NCBI GenBank assembly: GCA_034406715.1
Contig: CP137875.1
Location: forward strand, 310,001 to 374,000
DNA from: Rhodotorula mucilaginosa
Lineage: Eukaryota > Basidiomycota > Microbotryomycetes > Sporidiobolales > Sporidiobolaceae
Direction: 5' to 3'
Length of the DNA stretch: 64,000 bases
Every line of letters begins with the position of its first letter. The first letter of the stretch is position 1. The position numbers and the translations under genes were made by a program. The notes beneath the pieces are model-generated. The model did no database searches. It was not told where the DNA came from and worked only from the letters and a program-made list of their open reading frames with translations. Below, one piece after another: positions 9,999-21,056 of this stretch.

Positions 9999-12922
9999 CT
10001 ACTTCCCGCCAGTAGCAAGAAGGCGTCGCAGTTCATCGACGGCGCTGCTTCTCCCGCGTCGGAGTTCCCCTTCCGCCTCTGCCGCCGCGAGGCTCCCCTT
10101 GCAGTTTGCGTCCACAGCTCTGGAAGTGTCGTGATCTCGACGCAGCACATCGGCGCCTGACACACGCGCGGTCGACTCTTGCCTCGACGTGCTCCGAAAT
10201 CTCATGGAGCCCGGATCCGGCCGTCGACTGCGCAAGCGCAGAGTGGGTGGTAGCTTGGCCATGACTGGGTCCGCCAACGCTCTGCGAGAGGCGAGGAAAC
10301 GAGGGGAATGTTTTTGGGTAGCGGAACAAAAGACGGATGCGAAGCATCCTTTGCAAGCTCGCGCAATAATGTCGGCGCGCGCTTTGTGCGACGAAGGAGG
10401 CGAGGCTGTAGAGGTAACGGGGAGTCGGAAGTACTGCGGATGCGCAGGAGAGTCAGGATAAAGAGACGGAAGGAGTCGCAGGGGCGGCCTTCTCAAGCGA
10501 AGAGCAACACGCACCTCGCTTGCGCATTGCCAGCAGAAGATGTTGCCACAGAGACGACAATGGTGCCGCCTGCGCCAGAGACCAAACGGCTGTCGACAGC
10601 TCGCGCAGCGTCTTGCTGAGCGATCTGGAGTCCATACCGGCTCGCGATAAGTATCAATCTGCGGGGTCTGGCGGCTACCCAAGTCGGCGTCATCGGTGAC
10701 ATTCGGATCGTGCTCAGCTCTTGACAGCGGAGATTGGAGGCCTGTACCGCCGACAAAGAGGCGTTGAACGTTGCGATAGGCGTGTCGCCGTGGTACGCGC
10801 AAAGATTGCTTGAGAGAGCGTTTCCCGTCTTTTGATCGCATCGCCGTAGAGCGCCCGACAGTTCGCTTTGACCCTGCAACCTTGGTATCGGCGTCATCAA
10901 GACGTGTTGGCGAGACCAGATGCGCCTTGGCCTCATTAAGACTGTCCGCGGTCGTTGCTGGGCTTCCGCTTGCCGCACCGTCGGAGATGCGCGATGGCGG
11001 CGCGACCTGCCCGCGTAGTGTGAGGGCTTCGGAGGCTGTCACAGGCGTTGACCACGGCCTGCGCGTAGGAGTCACTCCCGGTCGATTCGGCACGTCAGTC
11101 TCCTGCGCAGCCTCACTCGGCGAAGCAAGAGTCGACAGCGCAGCTGCTTGCGAGAGTTTGGCATTGCGAATGGCTTCGAGCCAGGCGTCCCTTTCAGTAC
11201 GAGTCTCTGCAGGCTCAAATGAGTCATACGGTGGACGGAACTGTCCGGCAATGGAAAAATGAGCACACACCGGTAGTAATGGAAAAGGCGCGGTCTGCTG
11301 CGAAGATGTCGAGACTCGCGCAGCTGTCAAACGCCCGCTCTCGACCTGCTGCGACTGTCAGATCTGCAAGCGATATTGACAGGTCTTCGACGAGCGGTGT
11401 TGACGTATTCTTGGGAAGGGTAGGACTCGCGACCCTTTCGCGCGGGCGAGCGAGGAGCAGTATGTCGGTGAAGAGGAAGATGCAGCGTTGGTCTCCTTGT
11501 ATGTCTTGAAGATATATTTGGACATTAGCTTCCTTGAGGAGGCGACGACCAGGAATGAGCAGAGGCGCCGCGAGGCGCTCGAACCGCTGTTGAAGCGCGA
11601 GCACGCGGAGGTCATGTTCATGCTGTCGGATCTGGTCGTTCAGATGAGTGGCCACTGCGTGGACCCGAGAAAGATCAGCAACCACGGGTAGCGACACCAG
11701 AAGGACTCCGCGCCTACTCACCTCCGTCAACAAGCTTGTAAGCTGCTCTCAAGTCAGCTGCGTCCGTCGTCTCCGGATCGGAGAAGCGAATTAGCTCGGC
11801 GAGCAGCAAACGATAACGCGGGACTCGCTGCACAATGTTGAGGAGGAGTCCACTCAAGTTGAGGTTAATCGCCGACGAACGAGACGGGTCTTGACGTGCT
11901 TTCCCGCGGGCGTCGGCCACGAGAGAACGCCAGGATTGTTGTTGCTCCGAGGTGACGCCGCGCAGACCGCTCTGGGAGTCGGTAGACGGCTCTCGCTCGA
12001 CCGCAGCGAGGGCTTGGAGTGCAGCAGGATAATTGGCGAGGAAGACCGAGTACTGCTTGAGGAAGGGCAAGAGGGGCAAGAGGGTACGACCCAGCCGAAG
12101 CTTGGAAGGCGTGATCGAGGCCGACTTGCGCAGGTCGCCGCCTGGACGACGTTCATCGGCGAAGACACCCTGGAGCGTCTCCGCGAGTAGTCTGGATAGG
12201 GTGAGGATGTCTGGGAAATTGGAAAAGATCCGCTCGACGTCGACGTGCGACAGAGCATGCTGTTTCGCAACAGGCGGGGCTTCATTCAATGCCTGTGACG
12301 ATGCGCTCGGTCCTATTATAACAGAAGGTGAAGTGTCGAGCTTCGAGAACGAAGTCCACGTCGGCATCGAATGTCGCTTCGAGGCGCGCCTTCGAAGTCG
12401 ACCTGCCGGGTCAAGGGGCGGGAGCATGCGGAGTAGCGGTTGGTAATACAGCTAGGGGCGCAGTAGGTCAGTATGGCAACTTTGAAGGAGAGGAAGGAAC
12501 GTGAAGCTGACCTCGTCAATCGTTTCCAGCACGTCGAGGTACGTCCGCTCCGTCTCGCGCAACTCGGCAGCAACTCGCCACCAGCGCTCCGTTCGCTTAG
12601 ACCGCTCCGCCGCAGTCTCGTGCTGTGTAGTAGTGTCCTGAGTAGAAGACGCCGAGAGCTGATCGGTTCCAGCGCAGGTCGCTTCGCACTCGCCAGCGCT
12701 CGCGAAAGAAGAAGCGATGCTGGTCCGCTTCTTCTCGGCCGCAACTCTCCCCGCCTCATCAGCCGCTCGAAGCACAATTGTCGGAGCACTCCCGACGAGC
12801 GAGTAAGCTCGAGAGTGAACGGGGTCGGCAAGGAGCGAGCGCTGTCGTCCACGCAGGCGGGGAGGACGAGGTCCTGGGATCAGGTTTGAGCCTTGTTGTT
12901 GGTCGGGCACTGCTGGAGTCAT
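9999..12922 (-). CDS. RhoGEF with DH, PH and FYVE domains
   Basis: Start at 12922 (MTPAVPDQQQ), first exon 12922-12512, second 12451-11722, third from about 11654, stop near 9999. The DH domain spans exons 1-2: 'ELRETERTYLDVLETIDE' joins 'LYYQPLLRMLPPL', then 'IFSNFPDILTLSRLL' and 'IVQRVPRYRLLLAELIRF', the conserved CR3 helix. A PH-like domain follows ('RRLLKEANVQIYLQ', 'CIFLFTDILLLARP', ending 'DAWLEAIRNAK'). After a ~150-aa linker comes a FYVE finger: 'RCASCRQPFGLWRRRHHCRLC' region, 'GNIFCWQCAS' and, across an intron, 'ARACKGCF'. The RRHHCR core predicts PI3P binding on endosomes and the DH-PH predicts exchange activity on a Rho/Cdc42-type GTPase, as in FGD proteins. The last ~100 residues after the FYVE domain are low-confidence, since an extra intron is possible there. 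Confidence 0.85.
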
Positions 12923-13398
12923 GGTCGATCTTGCCCGTGATGGAGTAAGAAACGTCTTTGGAGATTGTTGCTTGGCGATTGCTCGTGGTCGCCGAGTCGT
13001 GTCGCTGCCCACAGCACAGAAGATCAGCTCCACGCCACCGAAGAAAGGTAAACTCGAGCCACTCACCTCGGTATCGCGCGGAGACGCTATGTACCAGCCT
13101 GCGTGGGACAAAAAGAAGGATGAGCTGCACGCGGACCCCCCGCCTCCATGTCCGAAAAGGGGCCTGAGCGGGATGACGCGGTGCGACGACAAGGCGCGGC
13201 GGTCGAAGCGTCGCAAAAAAACAGACTCAAGGCGGCACTTCGTTTCACAGCTGGGGGGACAGAATACGGCACACAGATTGGTTTGAACTGGGTTTCTGGG
13301 GGAGTATATGAGGAGAATATGAGGTATAAGGGGGGACTGTTTTGATACTTTTTTTCTTGTTTTTGTTTCGTTTTTTAGTATGTGCGCCCACGTCGAGC
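12923..13398. other. intergenic between the RhoGEF start and the SYP1 stop
   Basis: 475 bp. The part next to 12923 should be the RhoGEF promoter/5' UTR. A T-rich tract at about 13339-13378 lies beside the SYP1 stop and, read on the minus strand, gives an A-rich stretch fitting a 3' end signal. No gene seen. Confidence 0.4.
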
Positions 13399-16300
13399 CT
13401 AGGCAGCGACATAACGACCCGAGACGGTCTCGCGCCTCACTTCGACGAGGTCAACTTCGCCTCCTTCGACGATCTCGATACCGACATTGCCAAGAGTCCG
13501 ACCGTGCACGATCCAACTGACGTTGACCGGCCCAGGTGCGGCTTGACCGTCCGTCGCGAGGCTGGCGAGGATTTTTTGCTCGCCCGAGGCGAGAGACAGA
13601 GTCGGCAACGACGAGAAGGTGAGGGATTTGCCGCTTGGAGAGAGGGTGGCAGTCGCCGGTTTGGACTGGAACGAAGTGATGGTCCCGCTCGTCAAAGTGA
13701 GATCGAGCTTGAGGTCGTCGATACCAACCGCCGCGGCTGACTCTTCCTCCTCTCCCTCGCCAAAGGGACTGCTCGCGGGCGCAAACAAGGGAGAAGCGCC
13801 GTTGACCGAATAGGTGACGATCGCGCGAGCCTGAGCGGGATCACACCTCCAAACGGGCTTGACGAGAACCGGCGCCGGCGTCGTCGTTGCAGGCAACAAG
13901 AGCTGGTACTTGAACACGGTCGTCGTCGCTCCCGCATGGGCCGTAATCGTCGGCGAGATGATGAATTCGTCCCGCTCGACTCCCACTCCGACGCCGGGGA
14001 GGAGCAAAGCCGGGTTCGGCGCCTTTTTCTCGAGCGAGTCGAGACCCGTCAACCTCACCTTGAGGTCACTCGGTCCCGGTGCCGTCACGCTACCGCTCCT
14101 CGAGCGGTACGAGATCCCAATCTCGCCCGTGACGAGCAGCCGCGTGACTTCCCCGCCCTTGAGCAAGACGTTGACAGTCTCGACGATGCTCGCTCGCAAG
14201 CCGGGCGAGGTCTCGTCCGCGAACGGATCGGGCCGGTTAGGATGGTGCATCGTGGTGGACGCGGACGAGGACATGGCCCCGACGGACGAAGTTGCCGAGA
14301 GGATCGACATGGTCCGATTGGGCGCTGCTGCGGGACCGGGAGCGAAAGTCGAACCAGCCGGACTCGCAGGCAACGACGACGACGCTGCGACTGCACCTGC
14401 ATCGCGGTGGTGGTTCAGCGACGGAGGCGGCGGCGGCGCCTCTCGGCGGTGCTTTTGCTGCACGACCGTCGCGAGCGGGACATCGTCACTGTCTTGCCGC
14501 TCAATCATCGACGGGATCTGCGATCCTCCCGTCGCCAGCGCCGGCGCAGGGACGGGTACAGGTACGGGCACGCTCGACTGCGACTGCGGTTGAGGCGAAG
14601 CCGATCCAGTCCCCCTCCTTCCTCGAGCCGTCGCGCGCCGCGCCACTCCCGCAGCGCCAACACCCGCACCTCCTCCTGCTCCTCCTCCCATCGTCGCGGC
14701 TGAACCCGCATTCGGCGAACCGAGCACGTTCTTGACGTTCTCGAGGGCGGCGAGTCGCTCGGCTTCGGATTCTCGAGGCAAGAAGTTGGGCGCCGAACCG
14801 ATCTTGGACGGCACGTCGGGGACGATCGACAACTTGGGGACTGACGATGCGCGGCTGTTTGTTGGGAAACGTATGCGGATGGGGGTGAGCGCCCGCCGTT
14901 CTTGTAGGGCTGTCTCGAGGGGAGGAAGAGATGTGCAAGAGAGGGAGAACGCACCTCTGTCCAAACTGCTCATCATCATCATCATCATCGTCAAGCAAAC
15001 TCCTCTGTCGTCCCGCCGCCGTCTCTTGAATCCCACGATCGTACCCCTGCGGCGGGACCGAGTACCCATCCGCGTCCACGTCCTGCTGCCGTCGTCCTCC
15101 TCCGCCTCCTCTTCCTTGCGCACCAAACGATCCTCGTTCCTCCTGGTCCTGTTCCTCCGGTTCCGCCGTGAGATAATTATTCCCGCCGCCGCCGTACCCT
15201 CCCGACGTTGCGGACGCGGGTTCATCATGATCATTCACTTTACTCGCGCGGCGGAACAGTCCCGATCCCGGCATCAAGCTCTTGCGCTTTGTCGTAGACG
15301 ACGCCGAGGACGACTGCTGTCGCTGAGGTGGTTCCGGCATGAGAGGTGCCGGTCCGCCGCCGCCGGGCATTGCATTGCCGCCGAGGAGATCATTCGCGTC
15401 GTCGCTCGGGGGGCGACGTTCGAACGAGGAGGAGGAGGGAGCCGCCGTCGCGTTTGCGCCAGAAGAAGGAGTCGCGACGAGAGTCGGAACAGGAGGAGGA
15501 GGGGGCGTTGACGAGGACGACGAAGGGCTAAAGTCGGCGTACCTCGCCGAGTTGGGGATCGACGAAGCCCGATCGCGCGACGACTTGTTTCCGCCGCTTC
15601 CTCCTCCCCCGATTAGGGTCGAGAGCCGACTCCCGAGACCACGTTTTTCTTTGGTCGAGCGGGCGTCGTCTGCTGTGGTTGGGAGGGGGAGAGGTGCCGC
15701 AGGCGGCGGCGGGGGAAGAGGAGCAGTTTGTCCCAGTCGGGCTGGGCGCGGGCAAGGCATGTGTCAACCCTCCGAGCAAGAAGAATAGCCGAAAGTGAAG
15801 AAAAGAAGGTGGCAGGGAGGGAAAGTGTACTCACACGAACCACCGCGCTGCCTGTCATTGTTGGTACGGGATGTGGCCGCCGAGCGGGTACTCGCCGCGT
15901 CCGAACGATCCGCGACGCTGCTATCGGACCTGACCTGCCTCGAAGCTGGCACCGCCGCCCCAGTGGTGGCCGGTTCACCAAACTCGCCAATACTCGGCAT
16001 GGTCGCCCCACCGGCGGTCCCCGTACTTCCGAGCTTGATCGATTCGCGAAGGGCCCACTCTTCGGCCTCGACGGCCTCGTCGATCCCCAACACCTGAACG
16101 GTCAACCTCTCTCCGGCTTCCATGCGTTCGCGTCCCAAGTCGGAGGTGAGGGTGCCGCATCGGACGAGGGCTTCTTTGAGGAAGGCGCCGTGCGAGAGGT
16201 CGAGTCGCTGAGATTGGTCGAGAAAGGCCGGGAGGGCGGCGGCGAGGTGCGATCCGAGCGACGAGAGTTGGGATTGCGCTTGGAGGAGTTTCGATTGGTT

Positions 16301-16816
16301 GGACGCTTTCGAGGATTTCGTCTGCTTTGCTTGGGCCTTTTGGACTTTTTCGACCTGCTGATGGTACTCTTTCGTCTCGGCTGCGAGTTGCGCCTCGGTG
16401 GCGTTCCAGCGGGCCCAGTCGCCCTTGGTCAGACTGTTCCGGAGCGGGTCATGGACCTGTTTCGCGAGTTTGTCGGCCCAGAGTTGGTGCGAGGTGGCCG
16501 TCTCTGCGAGTTCGTTCTCGAGCGAGAGGCGCAGTCCCGTCCACGCCGGCCCGAGTTGCTGATCGGCCGTCTTTCGGTCGACCTGGAGTGCCTCAAACTC
16601 TTTCGAGAGCGAGTCCTTGTGGTGCGGGGCCGAGTGCAAGCGCTGCTGCAAGCGCTGGAGGGACTTGACGTAGGCGAGTTCGAGTTGGGCGCGTTCGGAC
16701 AAGAGTTCAGCGAGGTCGGCTGTGAGGGCTCGTTCGAGCGAGAGGCGCAGCTGGACGGCGTGGAACGCGGCGGCGGGGTTGCGCGCCTGCGAAAAGGCGT
16801 CGGCGTACAGCGACAT
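13399..16816 (-). CDS. SYP1: SYP1/FCHo muniscin: F-BAR plus mu-homology domain
   Basis: Three exons (16816-15835, 15741-14955, 14854-13399) give an open frame of 1074 aa. The N-terminal ~260 residues are an F-BAR domain: 'MSLYADAFSQARNPAAAF', 'LAELLSERAQLELAYVKSLQ' and a long charged helical stretch. The middle is a disordered Pro/Ser/Gly-rich linker with an Asp run coded by a CAT/ATG-type repeat at 14971-14992. The C-terminal ~270 residues hold the muniscin mu-homology domain, beginning 'ASIVETVNVLLKGGEVTRLL' and 'GEIGISYRS', ending '...ETVSGRYVAA'. The protein acts at the plasma membrane as an early adaptor in clathrin-mediated endocytosis. It is divergent from the gene at 18025 across a 1.2-kb gap. 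Confidence 0.88.
14971..14992. repeat. (CAT)n microsatellite coding for poly-Asp in SYP1
   Basis: A near-perfect CAT trinucleotide run on the plus strand, read as a run of seven Asp codons in the SYP1 linker on the minus strand. A length polymorphism would change only the acidic run. Confidence 0.8.
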
Positions 16817-18024
16817 GGTGTCAAAGGTGGGGGTCCTTTCCCTGGAGAGCGTCGAGGGGGACAGCGAGAGGGAGGGGTGGACGAGGTAGGCGCTGCCCTC
16901 GACGAGGTAGTCTGTCCTGCGATCTCGTGTCTGTACGCAGACACGCTCCGAGTGAACGGCAGCCGAGAGAGCGACAAGGCCGAACTTTGGCTGTGAGGCG
17001 TCATCGACGTCGGTCTCTCTCTCCCTCTACACGCGCATGCACCGCATAGATATACGGCAAAGGGACGGCTGACTGACACACCCGCTAATCTCTTCCCATC
17101 GCGCGCGCCGGCAAGAGGATCGCTCTCCCGCTCTGCGGACGCAAACACCGAACCCGCGGTGGCGGCCGACTCGAGAGGGAAATGAATGGCCCCCTCGACC
17201 TAACACGCGCGTCCGCCTGAGCGCCAAATCTACTGCTACATACTAGCTGGTCAGAGCAGTGATCGAGTCGAGGATCCCCCGCCCGCAAATCCGCCGTCTT
17301 TGGGCAAGACTGGCAGGATTCGATTCGGTCAACTTGCTCAACTGCACGACGAACGCTGCTCCTCAGACGCATTAACCTCGGACTCGGAGGTTTGACTGAC
17401 CGACACCGTGTGTCTGCTACTCAAGACCATGCGGAGGCTACGTACAACGTCCGCCGGCTCAGGTTCAGGCCACCACGTGCATTGGCGCATCGCTTTCCGC
17501 ACCAGCTCTGGGCCGCGGATCACGCTTGCTCCTCGCTCCGGGTTCTCCCCGCCAAGTACATACACACACGGCTTCTGCTGCTTCCTCTCGCGCACAAGGA
17601 GGTCTTCGGAGTCCGCCTCGAGGTGTGGCTGACAGCCGCGGCGTAAGTTCAGTCTTGGCTCGGGAGACTTCTTCCGGAGCCTTCCCCGACGGCACGGCGT
17701 GCCGCTTGAGCGTGGTTGCTGGGTGCGCGTACAGGTCGCCTTCCACAGGCCGGGACTCGCTCGTCGGAATGTTGTGTAACGAAAGAGTGCGGTCGCGGGT
17801 CATTCAAAAGACTCATGGAATTCAAGCTGTCTCTAAAAGGTCGTTGCGGCGCAATTCCTTTTCTGGGAGGCAGATTGTTCAATCCGCGAGCAATCGACTG
17901 TGTCTCTCTGGAGAGCATCCCATGGACCGTTGCAAATTAGAGGGTGGCCAATCTGGTCATCATCATCTTCGATCCGGCAGCGTGACGGCTTCGTTCGCCT
18001 TCTTGACATCGACAACGCGACGCG
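16817..18024. other. divergent intergenic region SYP1 / TAF-like gene
   Basis: 1.2 kb without a recognised gene. It must carry both promoters. Open frames inside it on either strand show no family motif and no consistent splice sites. Confidence 0.45.
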
Positions 18025-20871
18025 ATGAGCACGGCGGCGCGAGGAGGGCGCTCCTCTGGCCGAGCCACAACAGCCGCGAACGCTACACGAGGTCCCGCAG
18101 CAGCAGCAGCAGCAGTTGCGCCTCCTCCTCCTCCTGCACCGCTCTCATCGACGTCGCTCCCTCAACAGCTCGTCAACCTCTCGACGCTCGTCCTCGTCTC
18201 GCGAGCAGCAGGAGAGACGGCGGGAGCGAGCAGCCACAGCGTCACCCACGCGCGCCAACAACCGCTCGACGCCCTCGCTCACCTCCTCACGTCGTACCTC
18301 GCCCTCGCAGCGACCCAAGCCACCCACGCCGCCAACCTCGCAGGGAGGAGTCGTATCGCCCCTTGGGATGTCGTCACGGCTTTGGGCGACATTGGCTACG
18401 CGGGCAAGCGCGGGTGGGACGAGTTGATGCACGAGGCGAGCAAAGGGGACGAGGGCGTCGAACCAGAGGCGGAACAACTCAGGCAACTCGCGACAGCTCT
18501 ACAAGGTGCGCGTTTCACCTCTCTCTCTCTTTAGACCGCCATAGTCCCGTGGGCTCACCCGAAACCCCCGCCTGCAGACCGACTCGCTCCGCCGCCGATC
18601 CAACCGCCCATCTGCCAAATGTCCTACGACCCACTCAACCCTTCCGAGTTGGACCTCTTGACCTACTTCAACTCGCTCCCCGCCGAAGGGGCCTCCACCC
18701 CGGGCGACGACGACGACGCTTCATCTTCATCATCTGGCTCGGATTCGGAACGCCAACAAGCCGACGACGACGCGACTAGGACACCACCCCCACCACCACG
18801 ACGAGGAGGAGACCAAGAGATGATGCACATCAAAGCGGAACCGAACAGTAGTCTGGACGTCGGGGGGCTGGACAACCTCGGAGATCTCGACATGGCCAAC
18901 TTGACAGGCGGGATCGACTCCGACGCCGCCTTTCTCGACTCGCTCGGACTCGGAACCTCCTCCTCCTCCTCAGCAGCAGCACCAGCAGACGGTATCAACG
19001 CTCCGGGAGGGATCGGAGACGTGACGGCGTCCGTGTTTCACCCGCTCGATTTGGCCGGCCGACCTATCGCCGACTTGTCCCTCCTCGGTCCCGCAAACCT
19101 CGACTCGCTCGCTTCGTTACCCGGCTTTGACGGCTTCATGGGCCTCGGCCTCGGTCCAGGAGGAGGAAGAGGAGGAGGACACGGTGAAGAGGAAGATGAA
19201 GAGGACGCGCGACCGTTCCCGGCGTGGAACAACGAAGCCGACATCCCTTCTTACGTTCCGCCTTTCTTTCCCCCCTTCCCGGGCAAGGAACGTGAATCGG
19301 CCGAGGCGCTCGCTCGGAGGAGGCGTCGCGCTCGAGAACGGGAACGGGATGCGCTCGCGGCTGCGACGGCTGCCAACGAGTATCAGCAGCGGCTCTACAA
19401 CCTCAACAATCGGCGAGGAGGAGCAGGCGCGATTGGAGCAGGAGCAGGAGCAGGAGGGGATCCATGGACGGAGGTGATCCCGTACTCGACGAGCAGTCTC
19501 GCGACTATGGCGGCCGAGTTTGGGCACTCGTTGCCGACGCCTTCGAGTCCCCGATCGGCCGCGACCAAGAGGTTACTCGAAGCGCAACGGGTAGCGGCGG
19601 ACAAGGAGAATGGTGACAGCGGCGGAGGCAAACGGACAACAAAGAGGAGGAGGAGGCAGAGCTTGTCGCCCCCTCCGACGGCGACCACCTCGCTCGCGAG
19701 CTTTGCCAACATCCAACCCTTGATCCCGCACGAACCGACCTTCCTCCCTCCGAACCAAGAACGTCGTTCCGCCGCGGGTTACATCGCCTTCGAGTCGCGC
19801 CACCCCGAATTGAACATCTCGTCCGATTCGCTGTTCGGTTCGTTGCCGTACGCGGCCCCGCTCCGACAAGCGACCCTACCCCCCGGGTTCTTGCCCGATT
19901 TCGCCCCGCCTCTGATTCACCCTTTCAATACCAATTTGCCCTACACCGTCTCGAACCCAGTCCCGTACCATCCCGCCGCGCCCACTTCGATCCTCCCCGC
20001 CCCGCCGCCCAATCCTCGCCTGCCCACTCCGCTGTCTTCGATCGCGCGCGAACTCACGTTCCCGTTCCGGTTCGATACCCGTCCCGGCCTGCGGGACCAA
20101 CTCCATCCCAATCTCGCCCTGTTTGCTCGACTCCGCAGGATCGGTCCGCCAGGTCCTCTTGGGCCGAAGGGCGAAGCGCTCAATTACGAGTACATTGGCA
20201 ATACGGCCTTGTTGGCGCTCTCGGCGGTCGATTGGCCCGAACGGAGACACAATGCCAAATTGCCGAGGCGATTCGGTGACGATGCGGAGGGAGGAGGTGG
20301 TGGCGGTGGCGGCGGAGGAGGTGCAGGAGGAGGAGGAGGAGCGGGAGGGGAAGGCGGCAGCGGAACGGGCATCAAACTCAAACTCGGCGGCAACAACTCG
20401 TCGTCGGCCAACATGCAAGGTCGCCAAACGCGCGAAGGCAGTCTGTTTGGCGGTCAGCAGCAGCAGATCTCGACCCCGTGGAACACCTTTGGCGCCGCCT
20501 CGCCGAGCGTCGTCTCGACCCCGTTCACCACAGCCGGTGGCGACATTGACCTCGCGGCGTTCTCGGCCTCGCTCGCTTCCGCTCCAACCACGATCGACGC
20601 GTTCGCACCCTTGAACGGGAATGGGACCGCCGTGGCCGATTCCTCCAACGCCGGTGTCGGGTCAGGATTACCGCAAGCCGACTTTGATTATCCCGATTTC
20701 TTGCTCTCGGCGGGAGGGTTGTCTGCGACCGGCGGCGAGGCGGGTCAGCAGACTGGCGCGTTCGATTGGGCAACGGTCCCGGCTTCGACGCCGACTCCGA
20801 TGCCTGCGCAACCTAGCAGCGGCGCGACTGCTCCAACGGATGCAGCGGCGGGGACGGCGAACGGCACATGA
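18025..20871 (+). CDS. TFIID TAF8/TAF3-like protein with BTP histone fold
   Basis: Two exons (18025-18505, 18578-20871) give 924 aa. Residues ~45-145 form a bromodomain-associated (BTP) histone fold: 'PLDALAHLLTSYLALAATQA', 'AANLAGRSRIAPWDVVTALG' then 'DIGYAGKRGWDEL', the pattern of TAF8/TAF3/SPT7. Around residue 350 is 'DIPSYVPPFFPPFPG', comparable with the 'P..LPPFP' motif after the histone fold in TAF8/TAF3. The rest is long and low in complexity: acidic Ser/Asp near residue 190, a basic KRRRR segment, a Gly run near 20288-20370, and an unusual conserved-looking block 'GPPGPLGPKGEALNYEYIGN'. Expected role is promoter recognition within TFIID. I cannot decide between TAF8 and TAF3, and SPT7 is less likely as no bromodomain is visible. 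Confidence 0.7.
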
Positions 20872-21056
20872 ACACGACGAGTCGCGATATTCCTGGAGCG
20901 TAGGACAGGTGCAACACACTCTATACTCGGACTCTCCTCCTGCCCTCCAGATTGCGCTACTTCATGGTTATGTGCGAGACGATCTGAATACGGGTAAAAG
21001 GGGCTTTTCTACATGCACAGTGAGGGGGGTGGTCTATTGCGAGCGCGAACAGCGAA

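Noticed and set aside
15728-16996. Plus-strand open frame of 422 aa over the F-BAR exon
   Set aside because: Lies entirely antisense to the well-supported SYP1 F-BAR domain; no motif of its own.
17526-18779. Plus-strand open frame of 417 aa
   Set aside because: Overlaps the TAF-like gene in another frame and the promoter gap; Arg/Ser-rich shadow.
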